A DNA stretch of 64,000 bases from DTU052 sp050951725 (GTDB taxonomy: Bacteria > Bacillota > Syntrophomonadia > Syntrophomonadales > DTU052): NCBI GenBank assembly GCA_050951725.1, contig JBMNJO010000001.1, positions 1,244,580 to 1,308,579 of the forward strand. Reading direction: 5' to 3'. How positions within the stretch are numbered: position 1 is the stretch's first letter; each line of letters starts with the position of its first letter. The notes under the pieces were generated by a model that was not told the origin of the DNA, ran no database searches, and was given only the letters and a program-made list of their open reading frames with translations. Positions 9,646 through 18,639 of this stretch are shown piece after piece. Made by a program: the position numbers and the translations under genes.

Positions 9646-10544
9646 CAGTCGGTTTCCCCCATTATATTTATAAACACATCCTCCAGAGAGTAACTGGAGG
9701 TCGTTATTTCGTAGAGGTTTCCCCCATTCTGAACCACTATGGCTGCCAGAACCGGTATCATGTCCTCCGAGGAAACTGTAGTCAGAACCCGATCATTATC
9801 AATAGATACCTCCTGGCTGTTTTCCCTGATCAGTTCCAGGATACGGGGACTGCCTTCATAGCGAAGGCTTACCTGTCGTTTGCCGCCGGTAAAATTGGTT
9901 AACCGGCCCTGGTCCAGGATAATTCCCTCTTTGATAAAAGCTACATGATCGCAGGTCATCTCCACCTCGCTCAGCAGGTGGCTGTTGAGAAAGACCGTCT
10001 TCGACTCAGAGCGTAGATCTTTAATTATATCCCGCACTTCTTTGCGGCCAATCGGGTCAAGCGCCGAAGTAGGCTCGTCCAGAAAGATCAGCGCCGGGTC
10101 CGGCAGGAGGGCGCTGGCAATTCCCAGGCGCTGCTGCATGCCCTTACTGTATGACTGGATCCGCCCCTTCTCCCGGCCCTGAAGCTTCACCATCTCCAAT
10201 ACGGCAGAAATTCGTTCTTTGAGATATCTCGTTTCCATACCATACATGGCACCGTGAAACTCCAGGAGTTCCTGGCCGGAGAGCCATTCCTGAAAGCGGA
10301 AGTTTTCCGGCAGGAAGCCAATCTTCCTGCGCACCTGATTATCACCGAGCGGGCGGCCAAAAATGAAGGCCTGTCCACCGGTGGGCTTTAGCAAACCGAG
10401 CAGGGTCTTGACCACTGTACTCTTACCCGCGCCGTTCGGCCCCAAAAAGCCGAAAACCTGCCCCTCGGAAACCGAGAGGCAGATGTCACGGCAACCTGGT
10501 TTACCAGCATAGAGTTTGGTCAGGTTAAAGGTTTCAATAATCAT
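9645..10544 (-). CDS. ABC transporter ATP-binding protein
   Basis: A 299-residue ABC ATPase. Walker A GPNGAGKST is at residues 35-43, the signature SKGMQQRLG at 133-141, and Walker B ALIFLDEPTSALD at 151-163. The sequence FLPENF stands where the Q-loop is expected, as in many ABC-2 (CcmA/NatA-like) ATPases. The C-terminal ~80 residues form the extra domain common in this subgroup. It follows the anti-sigma gene by 14 bases and overlaps the permease gene by one base. It would energise export by the 287-residue permease under control of the upstream ECF sigma factor. Confidence 0.92.
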   Translation of the reverse strand: MIIETFNLTKLYAGKPGCRDICLSVSEGQVFGFLGPNGAGKSTVVKTLLGLLKPTGGQAFIFGRPLGDNQVRRKIGFLPENFRFQEWLSGQELLEFHGAMYGMETRYLKERISAVLEMVKLQGREKGRIQSYSKGMQQRLGIASALLPDPALIFLDEPTSALDPIGRKEVRDIIKDLRSESKTVFLNSHLLSEVEMTCDHVAFIKEGIILDQGRLTNFTGGKRQVSLRYEGSPRILELIRENSQEVSIDNDRVLTTVSSEDMIPVLAAIVVQNGGNLYEITTSSYSLEDVFINIMGETD

Positions 10545-10558
10545 CCTGGCTTAAATCC

Positions 10559-11683
10559 TTATTTTATTCCTTCGGCTATCTCCAGTATTTGTTCCACGGC
10601 CATCTGACCGCTGATGCTGTAGATGATCCCGTTTTCGCTCCACAGCACCGTGCTGTTGGTGGAATGCGGAGAACTTTCCGGGTCATTCCAGGTGATCCCC
10701 TGATGACCCCGCACCGTCACTGGTTGTATATCGGCAGTCGTCGGGATAACCATAGTATGTTGCCAGTCATTGATTGCCGCCAGCTGCTGTCTGATCCCAT
10801 CCGGCCAGAAAGGCAGGCCGAGCAGGATATCTCTGACCTCTTCCACCTTAACATTACCGGGAACCGCCAGTTCCGGGCTTCTCATCTGAAACATCGACAC
10901 CGGAGACAATCCCGGCGATTCGTAATTCAGGATCACCTGGGGATGCTGACTTAAGATTATGGTCTGCCGATCAAGCTCCTGCGGCAGAAGCCTGGCGCCT
11001 CCCAGGTTCCTGATCAACTGATTAATGCCGGGCACGTTGAGGGTCAGACTCTGCTGCGGATATTTCCAGACTGATACCTGGGGCTCCCCATAACCCTCCA
11101 GTTCTGGTATGAGGATCTTGAAACCCAGGTTATCCTCAGCCACGGTCAGGCTGCAGTCCCAGATAGTCTCTTCGGATCCATTAACTTTAAAGGTGCCAAG
11201 ATTCTCTATGTCAATCTGCTCAATACCGCTCTGAATAGCCTGATCGATCTGGTCCATGTCCTGGGGGCTGATGGTTATGGTCTGAATTCTATCCATACGG
11301 AAAACTGACAGCAGATCAGCTACCACCCCCCGGACACTCCCCAGGGAGAACCCGCCAATCAGAAGCAGCACCACAGCTGCTGCGACCAGGCGGCGACCGC
11401 CCCTGCTGATCCCGGGGATGCTACGCTTTGTCTCTGGCCTGCGGCCTTCATTCAATTGGAATTTTAACCGGATCCAGGACTCTTCTTTGAAGGTGTTGTC
11501 CAGTTCAATCTCTTCCATGTGCTCTGACAATACACTTTCCAGGTACTGTTCATCATCTGCCAATTCCCGTAATCGCGCCTGGCAGCGTTCGCACTGCTGC
11601 ATATGACTTTCCACTGCCATACCTTCGGACTTCAGTTCCCCGTCCAGGTAGGCTAATAGAACATGATCCTCATAACAGCCCAT
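10559..11683 (-). CDS. Zinc-finger anti-sigma factor, membrane-bound
   Basis: A 374-residue protein with an N-terminal zinc-finger anti-sigma domain (CYEDHVLLAYLDGEL ... HMQQCERCQ, the H-x3-C-x2-C signature), a single membrane segment at about residues 105-125 and a large external domain with no recognised fold. The longest frame starts at 11707, but GGAGGG precedes the ATG at 11683 by 7 bases, giving MGCYEDHV. This start overlaps the sigma factor gene by 14 bases, implying translational coupling. It would hold the co-encoded ECF sigma factor at the membrane until a signal is received. The extracellular region may sense what the downstream ABC exporter removes; that is inference. Confidence 0.85.
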   Translation of the reverse strand: MGCYEDHVLLAYLDGELKSEGMAVESHMQQCERCQARLRELADDEQYLESVLSEHMEEIELDNTFKEESWIRLKFQLNEGRRPETKRSIPGISRGGRRLVAAAVVLLLIGGFSLGSVRGVVADLLSVFRMDRIQTITISPQDMDQIDQAIQSGIEQIDIENLGTFKVNGSEETIWDCSLTVAEDNLGFKILIPELEGYGEPQVSVWKYPQQSLTLNVPGINQLIRNLGGARLLPQELDRQTIILSQHPQVILNYESPGLSPVSMFQMRSPELAVPGNVKVEEVRDILLGLPFWPDGIRQQLAAINDWQHTMVIPTTADIQPVTVRGHQGITWNDPESSPHSTNSTVLWSENGIIYSISGQMAVEQILEIAEGIK

Positions 11684-12179
11684 TCGGTTTTCCCTCCTTG
11701 TCTTCATACTCGCGCCGGAACCTCTGCATCGCCCGCAGCAGGATAGTCCCCACGGAGCTCTTCTTCACCCCGATGACCTCGGCAATCTCCTGGTAGGAGA
11801 ACCCGGAGAACTTCATGATCAGGCAGGTGCGGTCCCGTTCCGAAAGGGATTCCAGGACCTGCCGCACAGTAACCCTCTCCTCACTCCGGACTGCTATTTC
11901 CTCCAGGTCAGGTGCTTCCGGGTTTTGCAGAGACGCTGCGGTCTCCCGCCGTACCCGGTTCCCCTGCTGGCGCAGGTAATTGTACCCCAGATTCGTAGCA
12001 ACCCGAAACAACCACCCTTTGGGGTTGGCCAGGTCTGAAGGGCCCTGGTAGTAAAGCTTCAGAAACACCTCCTGTGAGAGGTCCTGAGCAGCGGTTACCT
12101 CACCGGTCAGGTGGTTCAGGTAGCGCATCACCGGCAGGTAGTAGGCATCGAACAGTTTTCTGAGTTCATCCTCGCGCAT
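11670..12179 (-). CDS. ECF-type RNA polymerase sigma factor
   Basis: A 169-residue sigma-70 family factor of the extracytoplasmic function class. The sigma-2 region includes AAQDLSQEVFLKLY and GWLFRVATNLGYNYLRQQ. The sigma-4 helix-turn-helix is FSYQEIAEVIGVKKSSVGTILLRAMQRFRREY. The frame is open to a TTG at 12191, but GGAG lies 6 bases before the ATG at 12179, so I use that start. It is the first gene of a four-gene operon with its anti-sigma factor and an ABC exporter, the standard arrangement of a cell-envelope stress response that probably autoregulates. Confidence 0.9.
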   Translation of the reverse strand: MREDELRKLFDAYYLPVMRYLNHLTGEVTAAQDLSQEVFLKLYYQGPSDLANPKGWLFRVATNLGYNYLRQQGNRVRRETAASLQNPEAPDLEEIAVRSEERVTVRQVLESLSERDRTCLIMKFSGFSYQEIAEVIGVKKSSVGTILLRAMQRFRREYEDKEGKPNGLL

Positions 12180-12578
12180 TTTCTGCTCCAATCAACGGGG
12201 TTGAGTCCCAGGGTGCACCTCCGGGTTCTATAACAAAGACAACGCCAGGGAAAGATTTGTGACACCAGTAAACAGTTTTGGTATTCTGCTAATCCTATTT
12301 AATAATAGCTTAAAGCCTTGACATTGCGCCAGGACCGCGCGTCCTATGCCAATAGTCCCGATGGCGGGGCAATGGGACCAAGGTACTTTCCCTGAATAGT
12401 CGTACGTCAGGTATTCGGCTTGGCCGATTGACGCAGCATGGCAGCAACACCCTGCGAGGGCGAACGACGAGAGAGGGCGATTTCCATGGACGGGGCGAGA
12501 GGGCTACTGAACGTATTATTACTTTTCGCAGGGCATCAATCGTTCGCTAAGCATAACGGGAAGAATCGGTTGGCAGGC
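12180..12578. other. Intergenic region between uvsE and the sigma operon
   Basis: 399 bases separating two minus-strand transcripts. It must hold the sigma operon promoter, but I see no convincing ECF -35/-10 pair. The part near 12300-12560 has a GC-rich, stop-interrupted composition that might be decayed coding sequence on the minus strand; nothing was identified. Confidence 0.35.
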
Positions 12579-13547
12579 CTATGCCATAATCAGGGATGCG
12601 GGACCGGAATGGTTCATCGAGGGATAGCCGGCCAGGTCTTTGACCAGCTGAAACATGGCAAGATCCTTCTGCTTGGCTTCCACCATAACATCCAACTCAG
12701 GGGTGATCTCGCGGGCCAGACTCAGAAAGGGGTACAGGTCATCCGGGTTGACAAAATCGTGGTGGTGGCGGGGCTGGTCCGCGCTCTTGGGACTGGAGAC
12801 ATGAATCTTGGGAGGCAGGCCACTGCCCTGCCAGGTCTGAAAAATCGCCGGCAGCAATTCGTGCAGGTCCTCTCCCTCATTATTGCAGGCAAAATGGTGA
12901 ATATCGAGGACCATAGGAATATGGAGTTCCTGGCATAACCCCAACACATCGGCAGCTGTATAAACACGGTCGTCGTTTTCCAGTACGATTCGGTTCCTTA
13001 CCCGTTCGGACAGCAGCTGCCAATTGTCACAGAACCGGGCCCGGGCGTTCTCTTTGTTCTGGTATCCGCCACCTACATGGATGACCAGTTTGGACCGGTG
13101 ATCAAGCTGCATGGCCTCCAGCATCAGGCAGTGGTGATCAAGATCGGCCAGGGAGGCCTGCCAGACCTCCTGGCGCGGGGAGTTGATCAGGGTGAAGTGG
13201 TCAGGGTGAAAACTGACCCGCTGCCCGTGTTCCTTTACAAACTCTCCGATGGCCTTAAACCGAGGGAGAAGCTCAGTAACGTAGTCCCACTCAGAAAGAA
13301 GCGGGTGAGTTGCCAGGGGGATCAGTTTGGAGGAAAAGCGATAGACTGCAATGCTGTTGCCTGCGTTATGTTTCAGCAACCGCAGGCTGTTATCCAGATT
13401 TTCTTCTGCAGCTTTACGAACCTTGTAAAGACCGGACCCGGGGTTCTTTTCCTCCAGTGCGCTAAAACTCTTAACAGTTACCGTCCGGGAGGGTGAAGCA
13501 TTTTTCAGGAGGACCGACATTGCCACGTACCCAAACTTTATTTTCAT
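12579..13547 (-). CDS. uvsE: UV DNA damage endonuclease (UvsE/UVDE)
   Basis: A 322-residue TIM-barrel endonuclease that nicks DNA 5' of UV photoproducts and starts alternative excision repair. Family signatures are visible: the start KFGYVAMS, YRFSSKLIPLATHP, RVSFHPDHFTLINSP, VIHVGGGYQNKE, RIVLENDDRVYTAADVL and VLDIHHFACNN, which supply the metal-binding His, Glu and Asp residues. Length is normal for bacterial UvsE. It appears to be monocistronic: the sigma operon lies downstream on the same strand after a 400-base gap, and the zinc-ribbon gene is divergent. A good AGGAGG-like site (CAGGAGGTCAGGGC) precedes the ATG. Confidence 0.92.
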   Translation of the reverse strand: MKIKFGYVAMSVLLKNASPSRTVTVKSFSALEEKNPGSGLYKVRKAAEENLDNSLRLLKHNAGNSIAVYRFSSKLIPLATHPLLSEWDYVTELLPRFKAIGEFVKEHGQRVSFHPDHFTLINSPRQEVWQASLADLDHHCLMLEAMQLDHRSKLVIHVGGGYQNKENARARFCDNWQLLSERVRNRIVLENDDRVYTAADVLGLCQELHIPMVLDIHHFACNNEGEDLHELLPAIFQTWQGSGLPPKIHVSSPKSADQPRHHHDFVNPDDLYPFLSLAREITPELDVMVEAKQKDLAMFQLVKDLAGYPSMNHSGPASLIMA

Positions 13548-13859
13548 GCCCTGACCTCCTGGTTTATTTATGCTAGTAGGTTGCCTTTACCGTTTGTTTT
13601 TAATCACGCCAGCAATAAAAGCATTCCTGCTGGACCCAATATACCAGCCGGCTGGCAATCTTCGGAATCACCGAGTTTTAAGGGATCCTACGTTGTTTTG
13701 AAGATGACTGCTGTCATATTTTCGACCGAAAACCCTTTTCTTTCTCAACAATATGTGTTATTATGCTAGTGGCCTTCCTATGTCTAGTGTTCGCTTGCTC
13801 TTTCAGGTTAAGTTGAACCTCGCGGACTGGAGGAGCTTTATTCGAAAGGAGTCCTACGA
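13548..13859. other. Divergent promoter region between uvsE and the zinc-ribbon gene
   Basis: 312 bases. Near 13750-13770 the plus strand has TATTAT in an A/T-rich setting that may be the -10 box of the zinc-ribbon gene. GAAAGGAG at about 13845 is its ribosome binding site. No other structure was recognised. Confidence 0.35.
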
Positions 13860-14144
13860 ATGCCGTTTGAGGACAAGGTTCTGACGTGTAAGGAATGTGG
13901 AGGAGAATTCATCTTCACCGTTGGTGAACAGGAATTCTATGCTGAGAAAGGCTTTCAAAACATTCCTGGTCGTTGCCCGGAATGCAGAAGAAGGAGAAAA
14001 GCTGAGAGCCGGGGTGGGTCTGGCGAGAGAGAAATGTTTGACGTGATTTGTGCTGAATGTGGCGCTCCGACAAAGGTTCCATTCCGTCCGAGTGGTGATC
14101 GCCCCGTTTACTGTAGCGACTGTTTCCGCAAAAGACAATACTAG
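13860..14144 (+). CDS. Small zinc-ribbon protein
   Basis: A 94-residue protein with four CxxC pairs (CKEC, CPEC, CAEC, CSDC), enough to bind two zinc ions. The first half resembles the zinc-ribbon with a central FxxxGEQEFYxxKGF loop that is common in small Firmicute and environmental proteins. The second half ends PVYCSDCFRKRQ, like a second ribbon. It is preceded by GGAG and followed by an intrinsic terminator, so it is a single-gene transcript. A nucleic-acid or protein binding role is plausible, but no specific function is known to me. Confidence 0.85.
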   Translation: MPFEDKVLTCKECGGEFIFTVGEQEFYAEKGFQNIPGRCPECRRRRKAESRGGSGEREMFDVICAECGAPTKVPFRPSGDRPVYCSDCFRKRQY

Positions 14145-14173
14145 TTACGAAAGGATATTAAGTTAGAATATTA

Positions 14174-14205
14174 AGGGACCGGTTAATAACTCCGGCCCCT
14201 TTTTG
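14174..14205 (+). terminator. Terminator of the zinc-ribbon gene
   Basis: A 9-bp stem with one mismatch (14174-14182 with 14192-14200) is followed by TTTTT. It lies between two convergent genes and mainly serves the plus-strand zinc-ribbon gene. Confidence 0.75.
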
Positions 14206-14209
14206 TTTC

Positions 14210-14641
14210 TTAGTCCTGTATATTGCTCATGTGTTTCTTGAAAACCAGGAACATGTCTTCAAAGAGCTTGCGAAACTGTTTCAGAATCTCAAACACCCGG
14301 TCCAGTTGATCTTCAGGCATCTCCATCAGCGCGGCTTCGGGATAAACCGGCAATCCATCGTCTCCATGGTTTTTGAGTATCAGGTGTCCCTTCCTGCGCC
14401 CTACCGTGTATGCCTTGATCCCGGTTGCTCTCTCAAAGCCTTCCATTACACTGTTCATTTCCTGCCACAGCGAGTTGTTCAAGTCCTGGTCCTGGATAAG
14501 TCGATAAGCTACTTCTTTCTCCTGATCGTTTAATACCAGGTTGTGTATCTTGACATTAAATGAGTACGCCCGTTTGCCGCTGGCTGCATCAAGGTAAAGT
14601 GCCTGGTCCAGTATGTACCTGACTTTCTCTGATCTCTCCAT
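14210..14641 (-). CDS. Hypothetical protein
   Basis: A 143-residue protein of unknown function. It is charged and mostly helical in appearance, with a central YTVGRRKGHLILKN segment that may form a beta hairpin, and a C-terminal amphipathic helix (EDQLDRVFEILKQFRKLFEDMFLVFKKHM). No membrane segment or signal peptide is visible. The longest frame starts at 14674, but AAGGAGGAG precedes the ATG at 14641 by 5 bases, giving MERSEKVRYILDQ. It is convergent with the zinc-ribbon gene and divergent from the hybrid kinase gene. I do not recognise the family. Confidence 0.7.
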   Translation of the reverse strand: MERSEKVRYILDQALYLDAASGKRAYSFNVKIHNLVLNDQEKEVAYRLIQDQDLNNSLWQEMNSVMEGFERATGIKAYTVGRRKGHLILKNHGDDGLPVYPEAALMEMPEDQLDRVFEILKQFRKLFEDMFLVFKKHMSNIQD

Positions 14642-14899
14642 TAAGGCTCCTCCTTCAGCGTTATTCATCTTCAACTGGATACTTGCGATTCAGTCTATTT
14701 TTGGCTTTTGTAGCACCCCCCTTCCTCTATTTACAGTATATGGCTCGATGTCCTGCCTTTGAACACAAATTTTGCACGAGCCGGTTCGCGCAATTAAGCC
14801 TATGTTTGTTAAGTTCGTAATAATTACAGGAAAATTGTCGTTCATGGTAGAATTATTACATATACTCCACCCTCATCAGTTACAGCGAGGAGATCCAAA

Positions 14900-17800
14900 G
14901 TGCATGGTCCCGATTTAGAGAAAACCAAAGAAGAGCTGGTGCTGGAGGTCAGGGCCTTGCGCCAGCGGGTTGAAGAAATGGAATCGCGTCAGCGCTCCGA
15001 TGGCAATGGAAGCTGGATTGAAACGGAGGACCTTTACCTGAGCCTCATCGCGGAGGCCCTGTTTGGTTATTACGTTATTCAAGATGGACGGTTTCACTTC
15101 GTCAACCCCAAAATGGTCGAAATCTTCGGCTATACAGTAGAGGAGATGCTGGAGCAAGTAGCACCTCTGGATGTGATCCATCCATCGGACCGTAAGCAGG
15201 CCGCAGAAGTTATAGACCTGAGACTGGATGGCGTTCTGGGTTCAGCCACTTATCACCTGAAATGCCTTCGCAAAGATGGGCAGACCGTTTATATACAGGC
15301 CACCAGTTCCCGCATTATTTATCGAGGACGCCCCGCCATACACGGAAACATACTCGATATCACTGAGCGTATGATGTTTGAGCGGGATTTGCGGAGGAGT
15401 GAAAGCCGGTACCGGGGTATTGTTGAAGACCAGACTGAACTGATCTGTCGGTTTTTGCCTGACGGAACCATTACCTTTGTCAATGAGGCCTTCTGTCGGT
15501 ACTTTAACCTCAAACGGTCTCAGCTGATTGGGGGTAACTTCCTGGCCAATGCCCAGGAGCGGGATCGGAGGTGCTTCCTGGAGATTATCTCCGGGCTTAA
15601 TCAGACGAATCCAGTATCCAGCACCGAGTACAAAATGGATTTTCCCAGCGGGTTTTCCCGGTGGCAGCATTGGACAATACGGACGATCTTTGACGAATTT
15701 TCTCGCCCCTCGGAATTCCAGGGGGTGGGGAGAGATATTACCAAGCGTAAACAGGCTGAGGAGGCCCAACTACAGAGTGAGACCAACCTCAGGCATCAGG
15801 TCGATTACCTCAATACCATGATGCAGAGCCTTAATGAATTGTTTTACACCTATGATCTCGGAGGATACATTACATTCATTAACCAGAAAGCCGATGAGGT
15901 TCTGGGCTATGAACCACATGAGCTTCTGGGAATGAATGTAATTGACTTCGTGCCAGAAAACATCCGTGATTCGGTCAGTGAAGGGATGCAGAGAATCCTC
16001 AAAGAAGGCCAGTCATTGAGCGACGAGTTACCCGTCTTCCGCAAGGACGGCTCACGGCGCATAATCAGACTTAACTCCGCCCCAATTATTGAAGACGGTG
16101 CCATCACTGGGGCCATGGTTTTGGCTGAGGATATTACCGAGCGCAAGAAGACGGAATCGGCTCTTCGTGCCAGTGAATCCAACCTCCTGAAACAGGTCAA
16201 CTACCTTAACACCCTGATTGACAACCTTAATGAGCTGTTTTTCACCTATGATAACGATGCGCGTATAAACCTGGTCAACAAAAAGTCCTGGGAGATCCTG
16301 GGTGTCAACCCTGATGAGATGTTGGGCCGCCAGGTTATTTCCCTGGTCATGGAAGATGACCAGGAGTTGATTTCCCGGGAGATAGAAGCGCGTCTGGTCC
16401 ATGGCCGGTCAGGGAGTTACGAAGTCGCGGTCCGCCACCAGGATGGTACCAAACGACTGCTGCGGCTTAATGCCTCGCCGATAATCGAGGACGGCCGGGG
16501 AGTGGGAGGTATGGTTCTGGCTGAGGATATAACTGTTCGCAAACAGACGGAGGAGGCACTGGAGGCCGAAAAAGAATGGCTGGCGGTAACCCTCCGCAGC
16601 ATTGGTGAGGGAGTTATTACCACTGATACCAACGGCACCATCATGCTGATCAATGATGTGGCGGAGAGGCTGATTGGCTGGAATCAGTCAGATGCGGTGG
16701 GAAAACCCATAGAACAGGTCTTGAGACTTATCGATCCCACTACCAAGCAACTTCGATCCCGAGAATTAATCGAAAAACTGCAGAACCAGCCGGTAATAGA
16801 ATTGGCCAATCATGTACTAGTATGCCGGGATGGTCAGGAGCGGATCATCGATGCCAACGGCGCCAGGATACGCGACCGCTCAGAGCACTTCATCGGAGCA
16901 GTCCTGGTCTTCCGTGATATCACCGACCGTCTAAGAATAGAGCAGGAAATGACCAGGACCAGCAAGCTGGAGTCCCTGGGGGTGTTAGCCGGTGGAATTG
17001 CCCACGATTTCAACAATCTGCTGACCGTTATCATGGGTTATATAACCCTGGCCAAGATTAATATTCACGACACCGCAGGAACGCTGGATCTTTTGGCCAA
17101 GAGCGAAAAAGCCTCCTGGCAGGCCAAGGCCCTGACCCAGCAGTTGCTCACCTTTGCCCGGGGCGGGGCACCCATCAAAAAGACGGTTAACATTGTTAAT
17201 ACCATAAAGGACTCGGTAGATTTTACCCTGAGCGGCTCAAATATAAAATGCGATATGTTCGTACCTCAGCACTTGTGGCCGGTTGATGTTGACGAAGGCC
17301 AGTTGAGTCAGGTGATGAACAACCTGGTCATCAACGCGTTACAGGCCATGCCAGAAGGAGGAACCCTGCAAGTAACTGCGGAAAACCTGGAGGTCGACGA
17401 AGAGTCAGGCCTTCCCCTGAGGGCAGGAAAATACGTCAAGATCAGGGTCCAGGACGAAGGTGTCGGCATCTCCGATATACACTACCAGAAAATCTTCGAT
17501 CCATATTTTACCACCAAGCCTACTGGTACGGGTCTGGGTCTGGCTACAGCCTATTCGATCATCAAGAACCATGGAGGATTTATTGCCGTCGATTCTATCG
17601 TCGGGCAGGGGACCTCATTTGACATCTATCTCCCCGTTTCGAACAAGGTACCCCAGGGCTCTGCTGCTGACCCTTCCCACCCAACCAACGGACAAGGGAG
17701 GATTCTGTTCATGGACGACGAGCCAAAAATCCGCGAGGTAGTAGGACGGATGCTCAGAGCCATTGGTTACGATGTGACTATGACCAGCAATAGCCAGGAG

Positions 17801-18073
17801 GTAGTCCAAGCGTATCAGAATGCCCTCGAAAATGATCAAAGGTTCGATGCAGTGATCATGGACCTCACCGTACCCGGGGGCATGGGCGGACAGGATGCGA
17901 TCCAGAAACTGATGGTGATTGACCCTGAAGTAAAGGCTATTGTAAGCAGCGGCTACTCCAATGACCCGGTTATGGCAGAGTATGCCAGTTGGGGTTTTAA
18001 AGGGGTTGTCTCCAAGCCTTTCGGAATAAATGAACTCAGTCAGGTATTGAAACAGGTGCTGGCCCAGGAATAA
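14900..18073 (+). CDS. Multi-PAS hybrid histidine kinase
   Basis: A 1057-residue cytoplasmic sensor kinase. A short coiled coil (residues 5-30) is followed by about five PAS domains (roughly 45-155, 165-285, 300-415, 430-545, 560-680), several closed by the PAC motif DITERKK. A histidine phosphoacceptor region has His702 in GGIAHDFNNLL, then come a HATPase domain (about 800-915, with the VMNNLVINALQAM N-box and GTGLGLATAYSI G-box) and a receiver domain with phosphoacceptor Asp988 in VIMDLTVPG. No membrane segment is seen. The GTG start follows GAGGAG by 7 bases. PAS3 and PAS4 are strongly alike, pointing to internal duplication. No response regulator gene lies next to it, so the output target is unknown. 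A long perfect hairpin terminates the gene. Confidence 0.93.
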   Translation: MHGPDLEKTKEELVLEVRALRQRVEEMESRQRSDGNGSWIETEDLYLSLIAEALFGYYVIQDGRFHFVNPKMVEIFGYTVEEMLEQVAPLDVIHPSDRKQAAEVIDLRLDGVLGSATYHLKCLRKDGQTVYIQATSSRIIYRGRPAIHGNILDITERMMFERDLRRSESRYRGIVEDQTELICRFLPDGTITFVNEAFCRYFNLKRSQLIGGNFLANAQERDRRCFLEIISGLNQTNPVSSTEYKMDFPSGFSRWQHWTIRTIFDEFSRPSEFQGVGRDITKRKQAEEAQLQSETNLRHQVDYLNTMMQSLNELFYTYDLGGYITFINQKADEVLGYEPHELLGMNVIDFVPENIRDSVSEGMQRILKEGQSLSDELPVFRKDGSRRIIRLNSAPIIEDGAITGAMVLAEDITERKKTESALRASESNLLKQVNYLNTLIDNLNELFFTYDNDARINLVNKKSWEILGVNPDEMLGRQVISLVMEDDQELISREIEARLVHGRSGSYEVAVRHQDGTKRLLRLNASPIIEDGRGVGGMVLAEDITVRKQTEEALEAEKEWLAVTLRSIGEGVITTDTNGTIMLINDVAERLIGWNQSDAVGKPIEQVLRLIDPTTKQLRSRELIEKLQNQPVIELANHVLVCRDGQERIIDANGARIRDRSEHFIGAVLVFRDITDRLRIEQEMTRTSKLESLGVLAGGIAHDFNNLLTVIMGYITLAKINIHDTAGTLDLLAKSEKASWQAKALTQQLLTFARGGAPIKKTVNIVNTIKDSVDFTLSGSNIKCDMFVPQHLWPVDVDEGQLSQVMNNLVINALQAMPEGGTLQVTAENLEVDEESGLPLRAGKYVKIRVQDEGVGISDIHYQKIFDPYFTTKPTGTGLGLATAYSIIKNHGGFIAVDSIVGQGTSFDIYLPVSNKVPQGSAADPSHPTNGQGRILFMDDEPKIREVVGRMLRAIGYDVTMTSNSQEVVQAYQNALENDQRFDAVIMDLTVPGGMGGQDAIQKLMVIDPEVKAIVSSGYSNDPVMAEYASWGFKGVVSKPFGINELSQVLKQVLAQE

Positions 18074-18090
18074 CTGTAGGATATCAGGAA

Positions 18091-18150
18091 TTTTGCACTA
18101 CAAAGGGCTCAGACAGCGCCATACTGCATGAGCCCTTTGTAGTGCAAAAA
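18091..18150 (+). terminator. Long-stem terminator after the hybrid kinase
   Basis: A perfect 21-bp inverted repeat (18091-18111 with 18129-18149) with a 17-base loop ends in AAAAA/TTTTT on its two sides. It can terminate transcription of the kinase gene and, in reverse, of the small membrane protein gene. Confidence 0.8.
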
Positions 18151-18253
18151 TAGGGATTGGACTGTACCGGTCGTCCCTTTTAAACTTAAAAACATATCTA
18201 CACGCCAACCGGAAATGACCTGCCACGTTTCCGCTATGCAGGCCAGCTACAGC

Positions 18254-18466
18254 TCAGAAGAAAAAGACATAGCCTCCCAGGATAACACAGATACCCCCGA
18301 AAACACCATAAAGGACTTCGACGAATCTGACACTGCTGTCGTCAACCTGCAACGGGGTGTTGTTTTTTGCATATCCAGCCGCACCACGGGCACACAGTCG
18401 GCGAAAGATCAAGAATGCCGCCCCTATCCCGCTGATGCACAAACCAGTTATCTGTTGAGCATCCAT
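18254..18466 (-). CDS. Small two-helix membrane protein
   Basis: A 70-residue protein with two hydrophobic segments (about residues 7-22 and 50-70) joined by a polar, arginine-containing loop (RRLCARGAAGYAKNN). The C-terminus ends YVFFF. AAGGAG lies 8 bases before the ATG, which supports real translation. It stands alone between the hybrid kinase terminator and the surface protein terminator. The family is not recognised. Confidence 0.6.
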   Translation of the reverse strand: MDAQQITGLCISGIGAAFLIFRRLCARGAAGYAKNNTPLQVDDSSVRFVEVLYGVFGGICVILGGYVFFF

Positions 18467-18563
18467 TTCAAAATCTCCTTATTTTACAAGGTATCTTTAT
18501 TATACCCTGAAATATGGACATGTCATTCTCTATTTTCCGAACATTCCCGGTCACCAAAAGGAA

Positions 18564-18584
18564 AGCGCCCGGCAATCGGGCGCT
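18564..18584 (-). terminator. Terminator of the frameshifted surface protein gene
   Basis: AGCGCCCG ... CGGGCGCT hairpin (8-bp stem, 5-base loop) on the minus strand, followed by TTTCCTTTT. The equivalent GAAGCGCCCGG hairpin follows the paralogous gene at 27100-27124, showing that the duplicated unit included the terminator. Confidence 0.65.
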
Positions 18585-18639
18585 CGTAATTTGGTGTCTG
18601 AATTTTTACTCTCCGTTCGGGGGATCGCTAGACTAGTAA

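Noticed and set aside
12438..12938. 166-codon plus-strand frame
   Set aside because: Antisense to uvsE for most of its length; no family resemblance.
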